A stretch of 64,000 bases of DNA from Paenibacillus sp. HWE-109 (lineage in GTDB: Bacteria > Bacillota > Bacilli > Paenibacillales > NBRC-103111). Below, one piece after another: positions 24,255 through 32,249 of the stretch. The notes below the pieces were generated by a model. It was not told the DNA's origin. It did not search any database and saw nothing but the letters and a program-made list of their open reading frames with translations. Within the stretch, counting starts at the first letter, position 1; each line of letters begins with the position of its first letter. A program made the translations under genes and the position numbers. The stretch spans positions 8,856,001-8,920,000 of the forward strand of contig NZ_CP091881.1 of NCBI RefSeq assembly GCF_022163125.1, written 5' to 3'.

Positions 24255-25037
24255 ATGTCAGGTTTCTTGATGAAATATATGATCATCCCGCGGTATCTAA
24301 CAGCGCCCAGCCTGCGCAGACCAGGTATCCCCGCTGATTTAATGCGCTTCATGGTCGCACATGATACGGGTAATCCCGGCAGCACGGCGGCGGGAAATGT
24401 CTATTACTACGAGAACAGCCGAAACGTAATGGAGGCAAGTGCGCATATCTTCGTTGATGACAAACAGATTATCGAGTGTATCCCGTTTCTAACAGGTACG
24501 CCTGAGAAAGCTTGGCATGTCGTGTATAATGTCAGCACCGACAACGACATGTTTGGCGATGATGCGAATGATGTCGCAGGTGGGGTGGAGTTATGCTATG
24601 GCGGCAATATCGATATGAACGAGGCATATAAGCGGTATGTCTGGGTAATGGCCTACAGCTGCTGGACGTTCCATCTTGATCCAACAGTTCACGTTACCGG
24701 ACATTTCATTCTGGATCCAGCTCGCAAGGTAGATCCCATGAATGCCCTTAAATTGCTTGGCAAATCATTTCAGGACTTGATCATTGATATTGTAAACGAA
24801 TATACAGAATGTGTGGAGGAAGCCGCGATGAGAGAAGAACTGGAAGCATTGAAAAAAGAAGTCGAGGAATTGAAGGCAAGAAATAGTATGGCGGTACCGG
24901 AGTGGGCGAAAGAAGCGGTTGCCGCGGCTAGCTCGACTCTATGCAAAGATGGAAAACCACTTATCGATACACCAGACGGCGGAAGTTATGACTTCTATAG
25001 GCTGCTGACAACGATCCATCGAAAAGGTCTTATATAA
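24255..25037 (+). CDS. N-acetylmuramoyl-L-alanine amidase, endolysin (Amidase_2)
   Basis: Cuts the bond between MurNAc and the peptide stem to lyse the host. The 260-residue product has an Amidase_2 domain (about residues 10-170) with likely zinc ligands H36 (AHDTGN), H150 (VTGHFILDP) and D160, plus E112 in GGVELCYGG. A short coiled coil (EELEALKKEVEELKA, near 198-215) joins it to a C-terminal segment (PEWAKEAVAAASS...) that resembles wall-targeting tails of related endolysins. GGAGGGG stands before ATG 24255. It is the last gene of the lysis module and is followed by a terminator. Confidence 0.9.
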   Translation: MSGFLMKYMIIPRYLTAPSLRRPGIPADLMRFMVAHDTGNPGSTAAGNVYYYENSRNVMEASAHIFVDDKQIIECIPFLTGTPEKAWHVVYNVSTDNDMFGDDANDVAGGVELCYGGNIDMNEAYKRYVWVMAYSCWTFHLDPTVHVTGHFILDPARKVDPMNALKLLGKSFQDLIIDIVNEYTECVEEAAMREELEALKKEVEELKARNSMAVPEWAKEAVAAASSTLCKDGKPLIDTPDGGSYDFYRLLTTIHRKGLI

Positions 25038-25044
25038 TAACGCG

Positions 25045-25081
25045 AGCCCTCGTCCAATAAAAAGGATTGAGGGCTTTTTTA
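25045..25081 (+). terminator. Terminator of the late operon
   Basis: AGCCCTC (25045-25051) pairs with GAGGGCT (25069-25075), followed by six or seven T residues. It ends the lysis transcript and isolates the downstream winged-helix gene. Confidence 0.85.
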
Positions 25082-25110
25082 TTTACGTTCGTATTTTGTT
25101 CGCATATAAT
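25082..25110 (+). promoter_or_regulatory. Promoter of the winged-helix gene, with direct repeat
   Basis: A -35-like TTTACG (25082) and a perfect -10 TATAAT (25105) lie 17 bases apart. The spacer holds a direct repeat GTTCG..GTTCG (25087-25091 and 25098-25102), a possible operator half-site pair; the motif shares GTTCG with the Firmicute LexA box, but the inverted partner is missing. Confidence 0.65.
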
Positions 25111-25127
25111 ATTTATGAGGTGATACT

Positions 25128-25397
25128 ATGCTACGAGATATCGAGCGGAAAATTCTTCGGATACTCTGGAACTATTCAACAAAACATCGTGGGTACATGC
25201 CGTATTTCAAAGATATCAGAACGATGACAGGTAAGAGTGAAAACGAAATTAGGCTTGCATTGAAACAACTTGCAGAACAAAAATTTATCATGTGGGATGG
25301 ATTCAATACAGACTCTATAAAGATCATTCGAGGGTGGGAAGATGAACCCGCCAAACCTATTACTTCATCAAAAAATTATGACAACCGCTATCTATAA
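25128..25397 (+). CDS. Winged-helix DNA-binding protein (89 aa)
   Basis: The product begins MLRDIERKILRILWNYSTKH and has a LexA-N-like winged helix: a first helix (RDIERKILRILWNYSTK), then GYMPYFKDIRTMTGKSENEI as the turn-helix, and LKQLAEQKFIMWDG as wing lead. No LexA peptidase domain is present. With its own promoter behind the late terminator and placement at the phage edge, it looks like a lysogenic accessory gene (moron) rather than a virion gene. Its target is unknown; it may regulate its own promoter or host genes. Confidence 0.7.
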   Translation: MLRDIERKILRILWNYSTKHRGYMPYFKDIRTMTGKSENEIRLALKQLAEQKFIMWDGFNTDSIKIIRGWEDEPAKPITSSKNYDNRYL

Positions 25398-25421
25398 CCA
25401 TGTGTATATTTCATAAAAATT

Positions 25422-25452
25422 GTGGGGACGGACTGGGGACGGACTGGGGACC
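25422..25452. repeat. Short tandem repeat, 11-bp unit
   Basis: GGGGACGGACT occurs twice in tandem and a third partial copy (GGGGACC) follows. It stands between the last phage gene and the attachment scar. It may be a recombination-linked or protein-binding repeat; nothing more can be said. Confidence 0.6.
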
Positions 25453-25501
25453 AATCTTCTAATAACCTTTCATAGCATTTAATATTTTTTAATATTAGTG
25501 C

Positions 25502-25530
25502 TTGCACTTCTCTTTATTTTACTGTATATT
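25502..25530 (+). promoter_or_regulatory. Candidate promoter at the phage edge reading into the tRNA genes
   Basis: TTGCAC (25502-25507) and TATATT (25525-25530) are separated by 17 bases. Transcription would begin near 25537, upstream of the tRNA-Val fragment and the four tRNA genes. Because the integration removed the native upstream part of the tRNA-Val gene, this promoter may supply the tRNA operon. Confidence 0.6.
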
Positions 25531-25562
25531 ACCCGTTATGACAGTTTGGTTCCTAAGCCGTA

Positions 25563-25614
25563 ACTCACCTTGACAGGGTAGGGGTCGGCGGTTCGATCCC
25601 GTCAGCGTTCACCA
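25563..25614 (+). other. Phage attachment scar: 3' half of tRNA-Val(GAC)
   Basis: The 52 bases from ACTCACC through TTCACCA are the 3' part of a tRNA gene: anticodon loop TTGACAG (anticodon GAC, Val), a T arm with GGTTCGATCCC, acceptor AGCGTTC and encoded CCA. The required 5' partner GAACGCT and a D arm are absent upstream, where phage sequence stands. This is the expected product of integration into a tRNA gene, so it is called the right attachment site. The intact tRNA-Val should be at the other, unseen end. Confidence 0.8.
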
Positions 25615-25639
25615 TATTGGATTCATCAGGTTTGGATGT

Positions 25640-25716
25640 GGAGCTGTGGTGTAGTGGCCTAACATGCCTGCCTGTCACGCAGGAGACCGCGGGTTCGAAT
25701 CCCGTCAGCTCCGCCA
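25640..25716 (+). tRNA. tRNA-Asp(GTC)
   Basis: A full cloverleaf: acceptor GGAGCTG/CAGCTCC, anticodon arm CCTGCCTGTCACGCAGG with GTC, T arm with GGTTCGAATCC, and encoded GCCA. First intact gene of the tRNA cluster. Confidence 0.95.
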
Positions 25717-25763
25717 TTTTATCCATTAAAGTGATGTTAAGCTTTATTGTTTATTCCAAGTAA

Positions 25764-25839
<76 letters not shown>

Positions 25840-25855
25840 TTTTTTAATTAAATAC

Positions 25856-25931
<76 letters not shown>

Positions 25932-25943
25932 TGAACGCAATAA

Positions 25944-26022
25944 GCCGGCGTGGCGGAATGGCAGACGCGCTCGACTCAAAATCGAGTGGGAAACCGTGGA
26001 GGTTCGAGTCCTCTCGCCGGTA
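25944..26022 (+). tRNA. tRNA-Leu(CAA), CCA not encoded
   Basis: Acceptor GCCGGCG with CGCCGGT, D arm TGGCGGAAT, anticodon arm CTCGACTCAAAATCGAG with CAA, a variable arm, and T arm GGTTCGAGTCC. Unlike its neighbours it lacks the encoded CCA (TATCTAAG follows). Confidence 0.93.
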
Positions 26023-26033
26023 TCTAAGTTCAT

Positions 26034-26072
26034 AAAAAAAGAGTTAAGCCCAGGGGCTTAACTCTTTTTTTA
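26034..26072. terminator. Terminator of the tRNA cluster
   Basis: AAGAGTTAAGCCC and GGGCTTAACTCTT form a perfect 13-bp stem with a two-base gap (AG), preceded by A and followed by T residues, so it could work in both directions. Confidence 0.88.
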
Positions 26073-26121
26073 TTTATCCAGACCGAACAACCTTAAAGGG
26101 CATTTATACGCACACTATTTG

Positions 26122-26160
26122 TTGACACATTTACTTGCTAAGTATATAATTGCTATAGCA
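26122..26160 (+). promoter_or_regulatory. marR-MFS promoter with palindromic operator
   Basis: TTGACA (26122) and TATAAT (26145) are both perfect, 17 bases apart. The palindrome TGCTATAGCA (26151-26160) follows directly and, with the TTGCTA at 26135, gives a likely MarR operator at the start of transcription. Autoregulation is inferred. Confidence 0.82.
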
Positions 26161-26185
26161 TCTAAATGGGCAGGGGTGAACTGAT

Positions 26186-26635
26186 ATGAAAATGGAAAAC
26201 TCTTTTGGATTTGTTTTGAACCACGCGGGGCGTAGAATGACGCAGCTGTTGAATGTTAGTTTTCAACCTTACGATATCACAACGGAGCAATGGGTCGTAC
26301 TCAGCCGCTTGGTGGAGGAGGATGGCATTACGCAGAAGCTGCTGGCGATTCGAGCCGAAAAGGATCAAACGAATATTACGCGTATTCTCGATCAACTGGA
26401 GAGAAAAGGCTTAGTAGAGAGAAGAGCCAATGAGACGGATAGAAGATCATTTTTGACGTATATTACAGATCAAGGAAGAGCCTTGAATGACATTCTTACC
26501 CCGATTGAACGTAGGGTTATTGCTTCTCTGCTGAGTCAATTTTCGGAAGAGCAGGTGCAGCTATTGCGCAATATGCTTAGCCAGGTTACGAATAAAGCTA
26601 ACGAAGGCATCAAGGAACTGGAGGCTCGGCAATGA
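26186..26635 (+). CDS. MarR-family transcriptional regulator
   Basis: The 149-residue winged-helix protein has the family order: a dimerisation helix (residues 1-20), the recognition region TQKLLAIRAEKDQTNITRIL (about 50-70), and the wing with ERRANETDRRSFLTYITDQG (about 78-98). It is the first gene of an operon; its stop overlaps the start of the MFS transporter (ATGA). MarR regulators usually repress efflux pumps or stress genes and release DNA on ligand binding, which fits this pairing and the palindrome in its promoter. Confidence 0.9.
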   Translation: MKMENSFGFVLNHAGRRMTQLLNVSFQPYDITTEQWVVLSRLVEEDGITQKLLAIRAEKDQTNITRILDQLERKGLVERRANETDRRSFLTYITDQGRALNDILTPIERRVIASLLSQFSEEQVQLLRNMLSQVTNKANEGIKELEARQ

Positions 26636-27834
26636 GTGAAGAGAACAGATTATGGAACCGCGGTTTTGTTGCTGTCTGTTTCAGCAGCTTTTTTTTGTTT
26701 ATGACCTTTTACATTTTGGCCGTCACCCTGCCGTTATTTGTTACGGAAACGCTGCACGGAGGTCAGCAGCAGGTTGGCTTGGTGATGACGGTATTTATTT
26801 TCTCAACCGTGATCTTTCGGCCTTTAACCGGCAAATGGATGGATGAATGGGATCGGAAAAAGATTGTTATTGCCGGGCTTAGCTTATTTATCTTATGTGT
26901 GGCTATGTATCCATTCGTGCATCAATACTATGTATTGTTAGGCTTAAGACTTATCCATGGCATCAGCTTTGGTATGGCAGCCACCGCTACGGGGGCTATT
27001 GCGATTGAGTTAGTGCCTGAACGCCGCAAGGGTGAAGGTATTGGGTATTTTAGTCTTTTTATGAGTCTGGCGATGGTCGTGGGCCCGTTTATTGGTTTGA
27101 CAATTACGCAAACTCATAATAATAACCTCTTGTTTGGCGTTTGTATCCTGCTTGGATTTCTGGCCTTCATTTGCGGGCTGTTCATCCGCCTTCCCAAAAG
27201 AGTCGTTAACACCAAAGTGATCGCAGCCAAAGGCTGGAGGAAATTTATCGAGCCAAGCGCTTTGCCGATTTCATTGACGGGCAGTGTATTAGCCTTTTCA
27301 TATGGGGCGATTACTACGTTTCTTTCCGTTTATGCGAAGGCTATTGGTTTAGAATCATATGCCAGCTATTTTTTCATGGTATTCGCCTTGGCTATTGTCG
27401 TATCTAGACCTTTCATTGGCAAATGGTTCGATCATTACGGTCCCAATCGGCTGGTGTACCCAGGCATTATTTTATTTACAGTGGGTATGATCGGGCTTAG
27501 CTTGACACAATCCTCCCTCCTCTTTTTGTTGGTAGCTGTGCTGCTTGGACTTGGTTTCGGCGCACTTCTTCCGAGTTTTCAAACGATTGCTATACAAGCA
27601 GCGCCTGCTCATCGCAGAGGGCTTGCCACTGGCACGTATTACCTGCTTTTTGACGTTGGCTATGGGATTGGATCGTACATTCTTGGCACGATTGCTTCCA
27701 AAACAAACTACCATACGATGTATTTCGTTGCGGGACTTGTCGTTGCTTGTTCTTCGATCCTTTACTATGGGCTCTATCATCGGAAACCAGCCGCAATGAA
27801 TTCCAATGAGAAGCCTCTTCTACAGCAGGATTAA
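26632..27834 (+). CDS. MFS transporter (12 TM), probably drug or metabolite efflux
   Basis: The 400-residue membrane protein has twelve hydrophobic segments and MFS loop motifs: FRPLTGKWMDEWDRKKI in the loop after TM2 (motif A form) and SRPFIGKWFDHYGPNRL in the equivalent second-half loop. It is translationally coupled to the MarR gene, so it is probably the pump controlled by that regulator. The short cytosolic C-terminal tail is hydrophilic. The substrate cannot be read from sequence. No clear terminator separates it from the convergent AraC gene, whose stop is only five bases away. Confidence 0.88.
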   Translation: MSEENRLWNRGFVAVCFSSFFLFMTFYILAVTLPLFVTETLHGGQQQVGLVMTVFIFSTVIFRPLTGKWMDEWDRKKIVIAGLSLFILCVAMYPFVHQYYVLLGLRLIHGISFGMAATATGAIAIELVPERRKGEGIGYFSLFMSLAMVVGPFIGLTITQTHNNNLLFGVCILLGFLAFICGLFIRLPKRVVNTKVIAAKGWRKFIEPSALPISLTGSVLAFSYGAITTFLSVYAKAIGLESYASYFFMVFALAIVVSRPFIGKWFDHYGPNRLVYPGIILFTVGMIGLSLTQSSLLFLLVAVLLGLGFGALLPSFQTIAIQAAPAHRRGLATGTYYLLFDVGYGIGSYILGTIASKTNYHTMYFVAGLVVACSSILYYGLYHRKPAAMNSNEKPLLQQD

Positions 27835-27838
27835 ATCA

Positions 27839-28714
27839 TTAAAGAGGACTGCCCGCCAGGGCCTTTCTCGCAGCAGCCGGCGTCATGCCGAGCATTCTTT
27901 TGAACATGGCATGGAAATGGGGCAGACTATCGAAGCCGCACATTTCGGCGATAATACCGATGTTGGCGTCACTTTCGCTCAGCAGCTGCTTCGCACGAAT
28001 GATTCTTTTGGTCATCAGGTAGGTGGTAATGTTCATTCCAATCAACTGCTTGAATACCCGGCTGAAATGGGCAGGAGAGACAGAAGCTTGCTTCGCTAGG
28101 GACGTTAAACGGATGTCGTCGCAGTAATGCAGCTCAATATACAGCAAGATATCTCGCATCCATAAGGGACCAACCGAGGAGTCTCCATTGCTTGTCTTGC
28201 GTTCAGGCCCCAGCTCACGCTGCAAATAAAGCAGTAGCTCCAGCAGCTTCAAGTAAATGGCTTGGCGTTGGCCTAAATGCGAATGCTTCAGTTCTGTCTG
28301 TATGGACTCCAACGTAAATTCGATCTGCTGACGCTGAGGAAGCAGCGTTTCAAATTTGTAATTGCGCAGTTCCGCGGCTTGCTCAAAACTTCGTAAATAG
28401 GAGAATGCCTCATCCAGATTAGGGGCCTGCGCCAGACTTGGGCTGAAATAAATCGCTGTAGACGTAACAGGCATTTCTTTGTCCGGCGTTGCTCGGTGAA
28501 TTGTATTGCCTGGGATGAGGAACAGATCGCCTTGCTTCATATCATAAAAAGTATGATCAATGAAGAAGGTGCCTTGCCCACGATACACATACACAATTTC
28601 ATACCAGTCGTGAAAATGGTCAGGCAGCTCGCTTAGCGAGCTTTTTGTGTTTTTATAAGCAAAAGAGAGTGGGAAGGACTCGTTCGTATCGAATGTTTTA
28701 CGTATGGGATGCAT
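27839..28714 (-). CDS. AraC-family regulator with N-terminal cupin
   Basis: The 291-residue product has an AraC ligand-binding cupin (residues about 20-110; HFHDWYEIVYVYRGQGTFFI, LFLIPGNTIHRATPD) and a C-terminal double helix-turn-helix (about 190-285; IRLTSLAKQASVSPAHFSRV, FKQLIGMNITTYLMTKRIIR, IAEMCGFDSLPHFHAMFKRM). AraC proteins of this kind respond to sugars. It is divergent from the lactonase/reductase/dehydrogenase operon and probably activates it. The 126-bp gap between the two contains AT-rich promoter sequence. Confidence 0.9.
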   Translation of the reverse strand: MHPIRKTFDTNESFPLSFAYKNTKSSLSELPDHFHDWYEIVYVYRGQGTFFIDHTFYDMKQGDLFLIPGNTIHRATPDKEMPVTSTAIYFSPSLAQAPNLDEAFSYLRSFEQAAELRNYKFETLLPQRQQIEFTLESIQTELKHSHLGQRQAIYLKLLELLLYLQRELGPERKTSNGDSSVGPLWMRDILLYIELHYCDDIRLTSLAKQASVSPAHFSRVFKQLIGMNITTYLMTKRIIRAKQLLSESDANIGIIAEMCGFDSLPHFHAMFKRMLGMTPAAARKALAGSPL

Positions 28715-28858
28715 GGTGAGCTCCTTCTGAATAGAGATTTATTCTATAATATCAAAAAACCGTACAAATGTGCTAGATATCAATATTTCATATGATTTCA
28801 TTAATGATACAATAGAAGAAAGCGATACCATAATAAAGTTATGAAAAAGGAGCGCGCT

Positions 28859-29689
28859 ATGAGAATTGATGCACACCAGCATTACTGGAAAATAGATCGT
28901 GGCGATTATGGGTGGTTAACGCCGGAGTTGTCGGTCTTGTATCGTGATTTTCTGCCAGATGATTTGTTGCCTATCTTGCATCAACAGGATGTGAGTCAAA
29001 CGATTGCCGTCCAAGCGGCGCCAACCTTAGATGAAACAGATTATTTATTAAGCTTAAGCGAAGGATCAGATACGATTGCGGGTGTCGTAGGTTGGCTTGA
29101 TTTAAATGACCCCGACGTTGTTGCACAGTACCAAAAATTCAGCCAGCATCCCAAATATGTGGGCTTCCGAGTCATGATTCAAGAAATGCCGGATGCGAAA
29201 AGCATCCTAGAGCCTCATTTTGTTGAAGCTCTGCGATATTTTGCCGGGGAGGATGTTCCCGTAGATTTGCTTGTAAAATCCGAGCAATTAGCGCCGGTTG
29301 TTGAGCTTTTGGACCAGGTCCCGAGGTTGCGGGCAGTGATCGATCATATCGCGAAACCCCGAATTGGGGAGGGGGCTACTGAGCCTTGGAAAAGTCAGAT
29401 GGCAGCTATCGCCAAGCATCCGAATGTGTACTGTAAGCTTTCGGGCATGGTGACGGAAGCGAACCCAACGAGCTGGGTCAAAGAAGATTTTACTGTATAC
29501 ATCCGGCATGTTCTGGAAGTATTCGGAACGCAGCGAGTATTATTTGGGAGCGATTGGCCTGTATGCTTGCTAGCGGCTGATTATGATGAAGTCATCGGGG
29601 TACTGACGCACGCCTTGCCGGAATCTTGGACTCAGCACGACAATGACCGTCTATTTGGACTAAATGCAAAGGAGTTTTATAAACTATGA
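28859..29689 (+). CDS. Amidohydrolase / sugar lactonase (COG3618, L-fuconolactonase-like)
   Basis: ATG 28841 is possible, but AAGGAG at 28847-28852 has correct spacing only for ATG 28859. The 276-residue TIM barrel begins MRIDAHQHYWKIDRGDYGWL with metal ligands H6 and H8, and has H163 (IDHIAKP) and D232 (FGSDWPVC), the pattern of the COG3618 lactonases (fuconolactonase, 2-pyrone-4,6-dicarboxylate hydrolase). It would open a sugar lactone made by the next gene's product. The stop overlaps the start of that gene (ATGA). Exact lactone unknown. Confidence 0.82.
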   Translation: MRIDAHQHYWKIDRGDYGWLTPELSVLYRDFLPDDLLPILHQQDVSQTIAVQAAPTLDETDYLLSLSEGSDTIAGVVGWLDLNDPDVVAQYQKFSQHPKYVGFRVMIQEMPDAKSILEPHFVEALRYFAGEDVPVDLLVKSEQLAPVVELLDQVPRLRAVIDHIAKPRIGEGATEPWKSQMAAIAKHPNVYCKLSGMVTEANPTSWVKEDFTVYIRHVLEVFGTQRVLFGSDWPVCLLAADYDEVIGVLTHALPESWTQHDNDRLFGLNAKEFYKL

Positions 29690-30630
29690 AATATCGTAAA
29701 CTGGGCAAAACAGGGCTGGATGTCTCAGTACTGAGCTTCGGCGCCTCCTCGCTTGGCTCCCTCTTCCGGGAAACCAACGAGGAAGAAAGCATTCGGACCG
29801 TTCATACGGCTGTTGATCTAGGAATTAACCTGATTGATGTGTCCCCCTACTACGGTTTAACCAAGGCGGAAACGGTCTTAGGCAAAGCTATTGCCCAAAT
29901 AGACAGAGAACGCTTTATTTTGACAACGAAAGCAGGACGTTACGGCGACGACGAGTTCGACTTCTCGAAGGAGCGGATCATTCGCAGTGTGGATGAGAGC
30001 TTAAAGCGGCTTTATACGGATTATATCGATATTCTTTATTTGCATGATATTGAATTTGCGGCTTTTGATCAGCTTGCTGAGGGAGCCTTCCCTGCACTGG
30101 ATGCATTAAAGCAATCTGGGAAAATTCGTTTTTTCGGCGTATCCGGATTACCGCTGTCTGTGTTTGAGAAGTCGCTGGCTGTGAAAGAGTTCGATTCTGT
30201 CTTGTCTTATTGCCATTATGCTTTGAATGACACGTCCTTGCTGGATGTAGTTCCACTGTTGGAGCAGCATGGGGTTGGCTTAGTGAATGCATCGCCGCTC
30301 TCTATGGGACTGCTGAGCACTAGACCTGCTGCTGCTTGGCATCCTGCACCGGCTGACATTCAACGGCTCTGCAAGGAGGCGGCGGAGCACTGCGCAAGCA
30401 AAGGCGCTGACATCGCGAAGCTGGCGGTGCAATATGCAACGGCGAACGAGCGAATTCCAACGACACTTGTCAGTACAGCCAGTCCGGACAATATCCGCAA
30501 AAACATCGCATGGACGGATGAGCCGATGGATACCGAGCTGCTGCAAGAAGTGCTGGACATTTTGGAGCCAATCCGCAACAAGTCATGGATTAGCGGAAGA
30601 CCTGAATATAACGAGAAGACTTACGTTTAA
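29686..30630 (+). CDS. Aldo/keto reductase, L-fucose / L-galactose dehydrogenase-like
   Basis: The 314-residue (alpha/beta)8 enzyme has the complete AKR tetrad: D51, Y56, K82 and H120. The set FGASSLGSLF, SPYYGLTKAE and GKIRFFGVSG is typical of the aldose dehydrogenase branch that oxidises L-fucose, L-galactose or D-arabinose to lactones with NAD(P). The gene overlaps the lactonase and precedes a zinc dehydrogenase, which supports a sugar-oxidation route: sugar, lactone, acid. The sugar is inferred from neighbours, not proven. Confidence 0.83.
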   Translation: MKYRKLGKTGLDVSVLSFGASSLGSLFRETNEEESIRTVHTAVDLGINLIDVSPYYGLTKAETVLGKAIAQIDRERFILTTKAGRYGDDEFDFSKERIIRSVDESLKRLYTDYIDILYLHDIEFAAFDQLAEGAFPALDALKQSGKIRFFGVSGLPLSVFEKSLAVKEFDSVLSYCHYALNDTSLLDVVPLLEQHGVGLVNASPLSMGLLSTRPAAAWHPAPADIQRLCKEAAEHCASKGADIAKLAVQYATANERIPTTLVSTASPDNIRKNIAWTDEPMDTELLQEVLDILEPIRNKSWISGRPEYNEKTYV

Positions 30631-30642
30631 GGGGGGGTTCAG

Positions 30643-31656
30643 ATGAAAGCGATCGTATGTGAACAGATTGAGCAGTTTAACTTTGTAGAGATGAAGGAGC
30701 CTACTGTCAAAGCGGGTGAAGCCATCGTTCGTATCAAAAGAATCGGTATCTGCGGGACGGATTTACACGCCTATAAAGGGAATCAGCCATTTTTCAGCTA
30801 CCCGCGTGTGCTTGGTCATGAACTCTCCGGTTATGTCGAGGAAATCGGCGAAGGGGTCTTGGGACTGCAGGCTGGCGATCTGGTCAGCGTCGTCCCCTAT
30901 ATGCATTGCGGAACATGCATTGCTTGCCGCAATGGCAATACAAACTGCTGTATCGATATGAAAGTACTTGGCGTGCATATGGATGGAGGAATGAGAGAGT
31001 TGGTATCTATACCTGCCAGCCATCTCATTAAAACCGAAGGGCTGACGCTGGATCAAGCTGCGATGCTGGAGCCGCTTAGCATCGGAGCTCACGCTTTGCG
31101 AAGATCGGGGCTTCGCGCAGGTGAAACTGCGCTCGTCATTGGCGCAGGGCCGATCGGACTCGGCGTCATGGTCCTGGCGAAGCAGTTTGGCGCGACCGTC
31201 ATCGCGATGGACATCAATGATGAGCGGCTGGCGTTTTGCCGCAAGTGGGCAGGCGTCGATCAGACCGTGAATGCGCTGCAGCAGCCGAAGGAGCAGCTCG
31301 CTGAGCTAACGAACGGCGATATGCCCACTGTGGTCTTCGATGCGACCGGCAACGCGCGGTCGATGACGGACTCCTTCGGACTTGTCGCGCATGGCGGCAA
31401 GCTCGTGTACGTTGGCCTCGTGAAGGCGGATATCACGTTCCATGATCCGGATTTTCATAAGCGGGAGCTGACGCTGATGGGCAGCCGCAACGCAACGATG
31501 GAAGATTTCGACACCGTCCGTGAAGCGATGCAGAGCGGAGTTATCGACATTGAGAGTTATATCACGCACCGTGCTTCCTTCGAGGATATGATCGGGGAGT
31601 TTGATACATGGCTCAAGCCGGAGTCCAAGGTGATTAAAGCGATCGTTTGTTTGTAA
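30643..31656 (+). CDS. Zinc-dependent medium-chain dehydrogenase (sugar acid / polyol type)
   Basis: 337 residues. The catalytic zinc site is C37-GTD, H59 and E60; the structural zinc site is C89, C92, C95 and C103; the NAD-binding fold starts at VIGAGPIGLG (about 165-174). The sequence is of the L-galactonate / L-threonine / sorbitol dehydrogenase branch. In this operon it could oxidise the sugar acid (for example L-galactonate or L-fuconate) to a keto acid. GGGGGGG precedes ATG 30643. A strong terminator follows, so it is the last gene. Substrate inferred only. Confidence 0.82.
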   Translation: MKAIVCEQIEQFNFVEMKEPTVKAGEAIVRIKRIGICGTDLHAYKGNQPFFSYPRVLGHELSGYVEEIGEGVLGLQAGDLVSVVPYMHCGTCIACRNGNTNCCIDMKVLGVHMDGGMRELVSIPASHLIKTEGLTLDQAAMLEPLSIGAHALRRSGLRAGETALVIGAGPIGLGVMVLAKQFGATVIAMDINDERLAFCRKWAGVDQTVNALQQPKEQLAELTNGDMPTVVFDATGNARSMTDSFGLVAHGGKLVYVGLVKADITFHDPDFHKRELTLMGSRNATMEDFDTVREAMQSGVIDIESYITHRASFEDMIGEFDTWLKPESKVIKAIVCL

Positions 31657-31658
31657 AG

Positions 31659-31700
31659 GCGTGCCCAACTGCTTGTAGGCAGATGGGCGCGTTTTTTTTT
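31659..31700 (+). terminator. Terminator of the sugar-oxidation operon
   Basis: GCG-GCCCA-CTGC (from 31659) pairs with GCAG-TGGGC-GCG (to 31691) and is followed by nine T residues. Confidence 0.9.
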
Positions 31701-32012
31701 AGAAAGTATAAGCTTTTGGGTGGATTTAAGGGGTTTTCCCTTTTTAGTTGACGTCCACCGCAGGCCTCTTTGCTTTGGAGGTTTTCAGTCTTGAGTGGTA
31801 TCTAATGAACTGTAGGATGCTTATCGACGAGAAAATGGCTGCTTTGGAGATGTAATGAACTGGATTGGCATTATTCGGTACTTTATTGTCGGAAAGGTAA
31901 TCAATTGCTTGAAATAGCGCATCTGGCATTCATTAGATTTTCAGAATGGGCGATTTTGGCCGAATAAAGGGTATTGAGTTCGTAAGGAAACTTGCGAAGG
32001 TGTATGGATTTG

Positions 32013-32037
32013 AAGACCTAGCCGTAGGCTAGGTCTT
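32013..32037. terminator. Orphan perfect hairpin terminator
   Basis: AAGACCTAGCC pairs perfectly with GGCTAGGTCTT around GTA, followed by TCTTATT. No gene ends nearby; a GAAA-loop hairpin stands just upstream, so it may end a small RNA. Confidence 0.7.
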
Positions 32038-32154
32038 TCTTATTGGTGATACAACCTACTTCTGGATGCTGTCGATCCTCTTGAGAGGATGAAAAACAGA
32101 GCTAAGGTGGGCGGAAAGTGCGAACTGGCCTCCGTAAAGATAGAAAACGGCCTT

Positions 32155-32192
32155 AAGGTTGAGGGATGCTTCAAATCCTCCAACCTTTTTTT
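32155..32192 (+). terminator. Orphan intrinsic terminator
   Basis: AAGGTTG(A)GG pairs with CC(T)CCAACCTT and is followed by seven T residues. It would end a transcript of about 100-150 bases that contains a perfect ATCCTC-TTGA-GAGGAT hairpin at 32074-32089. Confidence 0.75.
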
Positions 32193-32249
32193 AATATATG
32201 AGTTATATGTTTTGGAGTGAACGCGGAGTTACTCCAGCTGCCTCACGCA

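Noticed and set aside
25087..25102. LexA (SOS) box in the promoter of the winged-helix gene
   Set aside because: Only GTTCG direct repeats are present; the inverted CGAAC half needed for a Firmicute LexA box is missing.
1..25614. Integrase, repressor or excisionase of the prophage
   Set aside because: None found; no tyrosine or serine recombinase motif is visible in any frame, so they must lie left of the window.
31744..31929. 61-residue minus-strand frame in the intergenic region
   Set aside because: Reads somewhat protein-like but lacks a ribosome site and any recognisable family; not supported enough to list.
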